Shown piece after piece: positions 1 through 3,813 of a stretch of 5,496 nucleotides of DNA; the stretch's first letter is position 1; each line of letters begins with the position of its first letter. The stretch is taken from positions 1 through 5,496 of the forward strand of contig PKCW01000307.1 of the NCBI GenBank assembly GCA_002862965.1. Direction: 5' to 3'. Source of the stretch: Pseudomonadota bacterium. GTDB lineage: Bacteria; Pseudomonadota; Gammaproteobacteria; UBA5335. The position numbers and the translations under genes were made by a program. A model generated the notes under the pieces. That model made no database searches and was not told where the DNA came from. It saw only the letters and a program-made list of their open reading frames with translations.

Positions 1-2
1 GG

Positions 3-758
3 GGAGAGCGAGAGAGACAGACCAACTCATTGCGACTCAAGGGTCTTCCTCTGTCAAGAGCTTGCCTCTCGCTGACGAACCCAGGGGCGCAACTGGGTCT
101 GCGCTGCTACCACATGCGCGAGGTGATCGGGAATCCCGACAACGCGCGCCATGTCGATTTCTGGCGGCGCGTCGCCGACGCGCCGCCGGGTGCCGCGCAC
201 GACTGGTCTCAGGTGTTCGGGGGCTACCGGGCGGCGGTCGACAATCCGGCCGCCTGCGTCTGGCGGGAACTCACGATCGCCTATCCGGACGCCAAGGTGC
301 TGCTCACGGTGCATCCGGCCGGGGCCGAGGCCTGGTATGAGAGTGTGATGGACACCATCTACTTCACCGAGCGTCTGTGGCAGTGGCGGGTGCTCGAAGC
401 GGTGACGCCATTCGCGCGCAAGTTCGGCCCCATGGCGCGCAAACTCATCTGGCAGCGCTTCCACAAGGGGACGCTGCCGGACCGGGCGGCGGCGGTCGCC
501 GAATACCAGCGTCACGTCGAGGAGGTCAGGGCCACTATACCGGCCGAGCGCCTGCTGGTGTTCAGCGTCGCCGAAGGCTGGGCACCGCTGTGCGCGTTTC
601 TCGATCTGCCGGTGCCGGACCAGCCCTTTCCCCGCGTCAACGACCGCAACGCCATCAAGCGCGAAATCCGGGGCATGGTGCGGGGGGCTTATGTGATTCT
701 GGCGCTCGGGGCCGCCGCTCTGCTGGGTGCCCTCGCACTGGCCATCAGCCGTCTTTGA
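3..758 (+). CDS. Sulfotransferase-like protein (Sulfotransfer_4 type), 5'-incomplete, with C-terminal membrane helix
   Basis: The frame is open to the left edge, so the gene probably begins outside the window. The first in-window start is a TTG at 30 (242 residues) with no ribosome-binding site. Family-like segments, counted from that TTG, are QLGLRCYHMREV (21-32), DWSQVFGGYRAAVDNPA (58-74), WRELTIAYPDAKVLLTV (78-94), AWYESVMDTIY (100-110) and FPRVNDRN (201-208). These match my knowledge of P-loop sulfotransferases that use PAPS. The N-terminal P-loop (typically GxGRTGTxSL directly before the QLG-CYHM segment) is not recognisable. Only TNSLRL remains (24-41), separated from AQLGL by about 15 unfamiliar residues coded by lower-GC DNA. 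The usual VRDP before the AWY motif reads VHP. Residues 219-242 form one hydrophobic helix, suggesting a membrane-anchored C-terminus. Catalytic activity is doubtful and the substrate unknown. It could be a decaying gene, a diverged paralogue, or carry sequence errors at the edge. Confidence 0.62.
   Translation, partial: GERERQTNSLRLKGLPLSRACLSLTNPGAQLGLRCYHMREVIGNPDNARHVDFWRRVADAPPGAAHDWSQVFGGYRAAVDNPAACVWRELTIAYPDAKVLLTVHPAGAEAWYESVMDTIYFTERLWQWRVLEAVTPFARKFGPMARKLIWQRFHKGTLPDRAAAVAEYQRHVEEVRATIPAERLLVFSVAEGWAPLCAFLDLPVPDQPFPRVNDRNAIKREIRGMVRGAYVILALGAAALLGALALAISRL
38..64. repeat. Imperfect palindrome inside the atypical segment of the sulfotransferase-like gene
   Basis: CAAG (38-41) pairs with CTTG (61-64), and TCTT (44-47) pairs with AAGA (56-59). 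The arms are separated by GG on one side and G on the other, and the loop is 8 nt. It lies in the stretch (about 42-86) that interrupts the conserved sulfotransferase N-terminus and has lower GC than the rest of the gene. It may be the trace of a small insertion, or chance. Confidence 0.3.
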
Positions 759-786
759 GGGCAACGCAGAACAACGGACCAAAACC

Positions 787-814
787 CAGACGGCCGGGGC
801 TCAAGCTATATGAT
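787..814 (+). promoter_or_regulatory. Candidate sigma-70-type promoter upstream of ispH
   Basis: TATGAT at 809-814 matches five of six bases of the -10 consensus and sits in a locally AT-rich patch (about 806-818) that stands out in this GC-rich DNA. A partial -35 (CAGACG, 787-792, sharing GAC with TTGACA) lies 16 bp upstream. It would give an ispH leader of about 200 nt. A second, weaker candidate is CATGAT at 940-945, with TTCGGG at 916-921 as a poor -35. No transcription evidence is available. Confidence 0.3.
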
Positions 815-923
815 TTCATCGACCGCCAGTGCGCGCATTGGAACTCATCCGGCGTTGCCGTGGCGCACCATGGCGCATCCGCCGGGCCTTTACCGAGCGC
901 GCGGTGATGGGGGCATTCGGGAT

Positions 924-936
924 CGGGCGTCGCCCG
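924..936. repeat. Short perfect inverted repeat in the ispH leader
   Basis: CGGGCG (924-929) and CGCCCG (931-936) are perfect inverted repeats about a central T. The site is 82 bp before the ispH start and just upstream of the second promoter-like sequence (940-945). It could be an operator or a small RNA hairpin, but so short a GC-rich palindrome can arise by chance here. Confidence 0.2.
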
Positions 937-1004
937 TGGCATGATAGGAGGCTGACCGGCCAGCCCGAGGCCGGCGCATCCGATCGAGGCGCGGGCGTCG
1001 CGCC

Positions 1005-1010
1005 GGGAGA
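1005..1010 (+). promoter_or_regulatory. Ribosome-binding site of ispH
   Basis: GGGAGA sits 7 nt before the ATG at 1018. It decides the start: translation from here gives [12 protein letters not shown], the usual IspH beginning, whereas an in-frame GTG at 829 would add 63 residues unlike any IspH N-terminus. Confidence 0.7.
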
Positions 1011-1017
1011 CACCCTC

Positions 1018-1962
1018 ATGGAAATCGTCCTCGCCAACCCGCGCGGCTTCTGCGCCGGCGTCGAGCGCGCCATCGACATCGTCGAGCGGGCGCTGGAGGC
1101 CTTCGGCGCGCCGATCTACGTGCGCCACGAAGTGGTGCACAACCGCTTCGTCATCGAGCGGTTGCGCGCCATGGGCGCGGTGTTCGTCGAGGCATTGCGT
1201 GAGGTGCCCGACGGGGCGACCGTCATCTTCTCCGCCCACGGTGTGGGCCGCGCCGTCGTCGACGAGGCCCGCGGGCGCGGCCTCACGGTGTTCGATGCCA
1301 CCTGTCCGCTGGTCACCAAGGTGCACGTGGAAGTGGCCGCCCTGGCCCGCAAGGGTTTCGATGCCATCCTCATCGGCCATGCCGGCCATCCCGAGGTCGA
1401 AGGCACGCTGGGTCGCTTCGATCCCCGCCACGGCGGGACGATCCATCTGGTGGAAACGCCAGCCGATGTGGCGGCGCTCGCGGTCCGCGATCCGAAGCGG
1501 GTCGCCTATGTCACCCAGACCACGCTTTCGGTGGACGACACCCGCGCCGTGATCGAGGCGCTGACGGCCCGTTTCCCCGCCCTGGCCGCGCCGCGTCGGG
1601 ACGACATCTGCTACGCCACCCAGAACCGCCAGGATGCGGTGCGCGAACTTGCCCGCGAAGTCGATCTGGTGCTGGTGGTGGGCTCGGTGACCAGCTCCAA
1701 CTCGAACCGGCTGCGTGAGCTGGCCGAGCAGTGCGGCCAGCCCGCCTACCTCATCGACGGGCCGGAGGACATCCGTCCGGAGTGGCTGGTAGGGATCGCC
1801 CGGGTCGGCGTGACCGCCGGGGCATCGGCGCCCGAAACCCTGGTGCAGGCGGTGATCGACCGGTTGCGCGCGGCAGGCGGCACGGTACGCGAGCTGCCCG
1901 GGCCCGTCGAGACCATGGTCTTCGCCCTGCCGCGCGCCCTGCGCGGCGTCTCCATCGCCTGA
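1018..1962 (+). CDS. ispH: 4-hydroxy-3-methylbut-2-enyl diphosphate reductase (IspH/LytB)
   Basis: This cytosolic iron-sulfur enzyme catalyses the last step of the MEP pathway, reducing HMBPP to isopentenyl and dimethylallyl diphosphate, the precursors of quinones and undecaprenyl carriers. The 314-residue product has the normal family length. The three cluster cysteines are present: C12 (NPRGFCAGV), C96 (DATCPLV) and C198 ([11 protein letters not shown]). The diphosphate-binding and catalytic residues are also there: H41 (HEVVHN), H74 (FSAHGVG), H124 and the catalytic E126 ([11 protein letters not shown]), the TQTTLS segment (166-171), S226-S227-N228 (SVTSSNSN) and S270 (TAGASAPE). The gene converges on a type IV minor-pilin operon, matching the ispH-pilE neighbourhood I recall from Pseudomonas. 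The fkpB and lspA genes that usually precede it are absent; a sulfotransferase-like gene lies upstream instead. No disruption is seen and the gene should be functional. Confidence 0.97.
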   Translation: MEIVLANPRGFCAGVERAIDIVERALEAFGAPIYVRHEVVHNRFVIERLRAMGAVFVEALREVPDGATVIFSAHGVGRAVVDEARGRGLTVFDATCPLVTKVHVEVAALARKGFDAILIGHAGHPEVEGTLGRFDPRHGGTIHLVETPADVAALAVRDPKRVAYVTQTTLSVDDTRAVIEALTARFPALAAPRRDDICYATQNRQDAVRELAREVDLVLVVGSVTSSNSNRLRELAEQCGQPAYLIDGPEDIRPEWLVGIARVGVTAGASAPETLVQAVIDRLRAAGGTVRELPGPVETMVFALPRALRGVSIA

Positions 1963-1993
1963 CGGCGGTCGTTCCCGCGCATCGGCGCCTGCT

Positions 1994-2048
1994 GGATCGC
2001 CACGGACCTGCGGTCCTCGCGATGACGGCAGTGTGGCGGCGATGCGCC
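1994..2048. repeat. REP-like palindrome R1 with tail
   Basis: The palindrome runs 1996-2023. The outer stem is ATCGC/GCGAT and the inner stem GGACC (2004-2008)/GGTCC (2012-2016), with a TGC loop and a CAC/TC internal loop. GACGGCAGTGTG follows, then the shared tail GCGGCGATGCGCC (2036-2048). The inner stem differs from the other copies by a paired A-T in place of G-C, so the fold is kept. It starts 31 bp after the ispH stop and is the closest hairpin that could affect the end of the ispH transcript. Confidence 0.75.
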
Positions 2049-2050
2049 TC

Positions 2051-2119
2051 ACGCCGGATTGGTCCTCTGCTACCGCCAGCGCGTCCTCGCGATGACGAGA
2101 GCGGCAGCGGCGATGCGCC
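2051..2119. repeat. Degenerate REP-like copy R2
   Basis: The right arm CCTCGCGATGACG (2085-2097) and the tail GCGGCGATGCGCC (2107-2119) are intact. The left arm is degraded: a remnant GGATTGGTCC lies near 2057 in place of GGATCGCCACGG. It therefore cannot form the full hairpin of its siblings. A run of seven C follows at 2118-2124. Confidence 0.6.
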
Positions 2120-2128
2120 CCCCCGCCG

Positions 2129-2256
2129 TTGCGAGGAGCGCAGCGACGCGGCAACCCATCTTTCGCGCGCCAGCCGCGCAGGCCGTGGTCCGGAAGCCCG
2201 CCACGGTGGCCGGCGGCTGCTGGATCGCCACGGGCCTGCGGCCCTCGCGATGACGG
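2129..2256. repeat. MITE-like element, copy A (128 bp)
   Basis: The left end begins TTGCGAGGAGCG, with TTGC (2129-2132) facing GCAA (2151-2154). The right end is the palindrome at 2224-2251 followed by GACGG. The reverse complement of the right end aligns with the left end (both contain GCGAGG near the tip and a CAACCCA/CGATCCA-like inner edge), so the element has imperfect terminal inverted repeats, as non-autonomous elements do. It has no coding capacity of its own. Copy B, 232 bp downstream, differs by one substitution and one deletion. Confidence 0.75.
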
Positions 2257-2297
2257 CAGTGTGGCGGCGTACGCATCCGATCCGGCCGGCGGCTGAC

Positions 2298-2351
2298 GGA
2301 TCGCCACGGGCCTTGCGGCCCTCGCGATGACGAAAGTGGCGGCGATGCGCC
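2298..2351. repeat. REP-like palindrome R4 with tail
   Basis: The palindrome covers 2300-2328: outer stem ATCGC/GCGAT, inner stem GGGCC (2308-2312)/GGCCC (2317-2321), and a loop enlarged to TTGC by one inserted T. The tail GCGGCGATGCGCC is at 2339-2351, directly before element copy B. The arrangement mirrors R2 before copy A. Confidence 0.75.
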
Positions 2352-2360
2352 CTGCCGTCG

Positions 2361-2487
2361 TTGCGAGGAGCGCAGCGACGCGGCAACCCATCTTTCGTGC
2401 GCCAGCCGCGCAGGCCGTGGTCCGGAAGCCCGCCACGGTGGCCGGCGGCTGCTGGATCGCCACGGGCCTGCGGCCTCGCGATGACGG
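2361..2487. repeat. MITE-like element, copy B (127 bp)
   Basis: Nearly identical to the element at 2129-2256: T2398 replaces C2166, and one C is missing in the inner stem (GGCC at 2472-2475 instead of GGCCC). The deletion falls in the stem arm, so the hairpin (2456-2482) loses one pair. The near identity implies a recent duplication or ongoing gene conversion. Confidence 0.75.
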
Positions 2488-2587
2488 AGGGGAATGGCAG
2501 TTCCGGGATGACGAGTGACATGGCGGCGCGCGCCAGTGACGGGCACGACGCGGTTTGCGGTGAGGAGCGGGGCGTGGCGCGCGGTGC

Positions 2588-3190
2588 TCAGGGGCAGGTC
2601 AGCGTATCCCCAGCGCCGGCAAGGCGGATGCGCCCGGTGTTGGCCAGCACCAGTCCGCGCGCGGCGACCGCCCCGCGGCTGTCGCAGAACGTGTAGCGGT
2701 GGTTGAAGAAGGCCGCGGTGCCGGTATCGGTGAAGCGCATCCGGTCGGCCGGAGTGCCGGTCTTGCGCAGGCTCACGCCGGTCGGCAGCGCGGGCTGCAC
2801 ACGCAGCAGCCGGCCGTTGTCGCCGTCGCAGCGCGCGTCGTTGTTGGCATCCGCGCAACTACGGTCGCCGTCGGGATCCTCGAACACCAACCAGCCGGTC
2901 TCCCAGGCCGCCTGCCCGCTGCAGGTCAGCGCCGTCGTCCGCGTGCACAGCACCACGGCGCGGCGCATCCGGGCCGCCTCGCCACGGGCGCGTTGCAGGT
3001 CGCCGGCGAGCAGGTTGTTCAGCGCGACCAGCCGCTGGTCCCCCAGCCACTGCGCCAGTGGCGGGCCGGCCAGCGCGGCGAGCAGTCCGAGCACCACGAC
3101 CGTGATGAGCAGTTCCACCAGGGAAAAGCCCGCCATGCGGTGCCGGCGATCGGCGTCCGGCAGCCGGAGCCCGCGCATGTCGCGCCGCAT
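2588..3190 (-). CDS. fimT: FimT/GspH-family type IV minor pilin
   Basis: This pseudopilin is predicted to be cleaved by PilD and built into, or used to prime, type IV pili. With the ATG at 3190 the product has 200 residues: a 21-residue Arg-rich leader ending in G, then FSLVELLITVVVLGLLAAL with the conserved Glu at mature position 5. The GspH/FimT-like body follows (NLLAGDLQRARGEAARM, then GWLVFEDPDGD). The end contains NTGRIRL and a final Cys-Pro. GRxR near the C-terminus is, from published FimT work in Legionella, the DNA-binding motif for natural transformation. An Asp/Cys-rich loop (coded by 2816-2878) is unusual. The start is uncertain: ATG 3178 gives a 17-residue leader, ATG 3136 leaves only three residues, and the frame continues to 3343 through a DNA repeat that looks non-coding. 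It is last in the pilY1-pilE operon. fimT-like is certain at family level; fimT versus fimU is not. Confidence 0.85.
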   Translation of the reverse strand: MRRDMRGLRLPDADRRHRMAGFSLVELLITVVVLGLLAALAGPPLAQWLGDQRLVALNNLLAGDLQRARGEAARMRRAVVLCTRTTALTCSGQAAWETGWLVFEDPDGDRSCADANNDARCDGDNGRLLRVQPALPTGVSLRKTGTPADRMRFTDTGTAAFFNHRYTFCDSRGAVAARGLVLANTGRIRLAGAGDTLTCP

Positions 3191-3298
3191 GTCACCCGGC
3201 GGTTGCCGCGCAGCCGGCATTGCGGCTTCATGAGTCGCGCTTGTGGCGCGGATCGGGAACCCGTCACCAGGCGGTTGCCGCGCAGCCGGCATTGCGGC
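3191..3298. repeat. 36-bp direct repeat, two copies, before the fimT-like gene
   Basis: Positions 3191-3226 and 3263-3298 are identical except C3197/A3269, with a 72-bp period. On the minus strand each copy starts GCCGCAATGCCGGC and ends GGTGAC, and GCCGC can pair with GCGGC within the copy. The proximal copy abuts the proposed ATG at 3190. The copies occupy much of the 143-bp gap after pilE. They could be a regulatory duplication, an RNA processing hairpin pair, or a simple tandem slip. Confidence 0.8.
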
Positions 3299-3333
3299 GC
3301 CGGCGGCAGAAGCGGCGGCTTGTCCCGGCCGCT

Positions 3334-3801
3334 TCACCAGCATTGCGCGGTGCTGTCGGCGCTGCTGCTGTTGGTGGCGCTGCGGGCACCGGTGTGGGTG
3401 AGCTGGATTGTGGCGCAGGTGGTGTCGCCCGCTGCAGCGGTTCCGGTGACCGGGGTGGCGCGCAGGGTGTAGGTGGTCGCTGTGCGAGTGGGGATGGCAA
3501 TCTGCCAGAGCGCCGTGTTGCTTTCATCGACCACGTTGCTCGGAAAAGTCGGGCAGGCCGCGTTGGCCGCGAGAAAGCCGTTGCTCGCATCGAGCGCGGC
3601 GCAGCGCTCCAGCCGCGCGGCGCGATCCATGAGCGCGGCTGTCGCGAGGCTGCGATAGCCCTTGCGCGTCTGTTCGCGATAGCTCGGCACCGCGATGCGG
3701 ATGAGCAGGGACAGCACCAGCACCGCAATCATGATCTCGATGAGCGTGAAGCCTCCCGCGCGGGCGGCGCGGGAGGCGGGTGAAGGGGCATGATCGTGCA
3801 T
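3334..3801 (-). CDS. pilE: PilE-like type IV minor pilin
   Basis: The 155-residue prepilin has a 17-residue leader (MHDHAPSPASRAARAGG). The PilD cleavage site is G17/F18, followed by FTLIEIMIAVLVLSLLIRIA with Glu at mature position 5 and Pro at 22. The globular part carries four cysteines (67, 83, 129, 154), a segment TTCATIQLTHTGA and a terminal CW, matching the C-terminus I know from PilE minor pilins of Pseudomonas and betaproteobacteria. Its position straight after pilY1 supports that name over major pilin or ComP. The start has a good Shine-Dalgarno (GGAGA, 3808-3812) 6 nt upstream, and only 12 bp separate it from the pilY1 stop, so the two are co-transcribed. One oddity is an Arg at mature position 18 within the hydrophobic helix, where a small residue is usual. 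The protein acts in the inner membrane and at the pilus tip during assembly initiation. Confidence 0.88.
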   Translation of the reverse strand: MHDHAPSPASRAARAGGFTLIEIMIAVLVLSLLIRIAVPSYREQTRKGYRSLATAALMDRAARLERCAALDASNGFLAANAACPTFPSNVVDESNTALWQIAIPTRTATTYTLRATPVTGTAAAGDTTCATIQLTHTGARSATNSSSADSTAQCW

Positions 3802-3807
3802 CGTGGG

Positions 3808-3812
3808 TCTCC
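3808..3812 (-). promoter_or_regulatory. Ribosome-binding site of pilE, just downstream of the pilY1 stop
   Basis: On the minus strand TGATGGAGACCCACGATG contains the pilY1 stop (3816-3814), the GGAGA and the pilE ATG (3801). The close packing points to translational coupling of the two genes. Confidence 0.65.
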
Positions 3813-3813
3813 A

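Larger units (their letters stand above)
1963..2587. other. Convergent intergenic region filled with palindromic repeats; no gene
   Basis: This 625-bp block lies between the stop of ispH and the stop of the fimT-like gene. Both strands contain long open frames, but their translations are low-complexity Arg/Ala/Pro-rich shadows of the repeats, with duplicated peptides where the DNA is duplicated. I see no tRNA, no conserved protein and no classical U-tract terminator. The content is the palindrome array described separately. Its hairpins may reduce read-through between the two converging transcripts, which is inference. Confidence 0.85.

Noticed and set aside
54..782. 242-codon minus-strand open frame over the sulfotransferase-like gene
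   Set aside because: The opposite plus-strand frame has clear family motifs; this frame shows none and is a codon-bias shadow.
829..1017. N-terminal extension of ispH from a GTG at 829
   Set aside because: The extra 63 residues are Arg-rich and unlike any IspH, while the ATG at 1018 has a GGGAGA site and gives the canonical N-terminus.
745..2463. 572-codon minus-strand open frame antisense to ispH
   Set aside because: It is the shadow of ispH in high-GC DNA joined to translated repeats; it contains duplicated peptides and no recognisable domain.
1963..2520. CRISPR array
   Set aside because: The repeats are palindromic, variable in length, irregularly spaced (70-158 bp) and the intervening DNA is itself repeated, unlike unique spacers of constant length.
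2527..2583. Rho-independent terminator for the fimT-like gene
   Set aside because: CGCGCGCCA (2527-2535) and TGGCGCGCG (2575-2583) are inverted repeats, but the loop is 39 nt and no U-tract follows, so a classical terminator is not supported.
1751..2858. Several long frames through the repeat region on both strands
   Set aside because: They consist of Arg/Ala/Ser-rich repeat translations, overlap each other and have no ribosome-binding sites or family motifs.
3191..3343. Upstream extension of the fimT-like gene to the ATG at 3343
   Set aside because: It would put over 70 residues, including a repeated peptide coded by the 36-bp duplication, before the pilin cleavage site, and would overlap the end of pilE.
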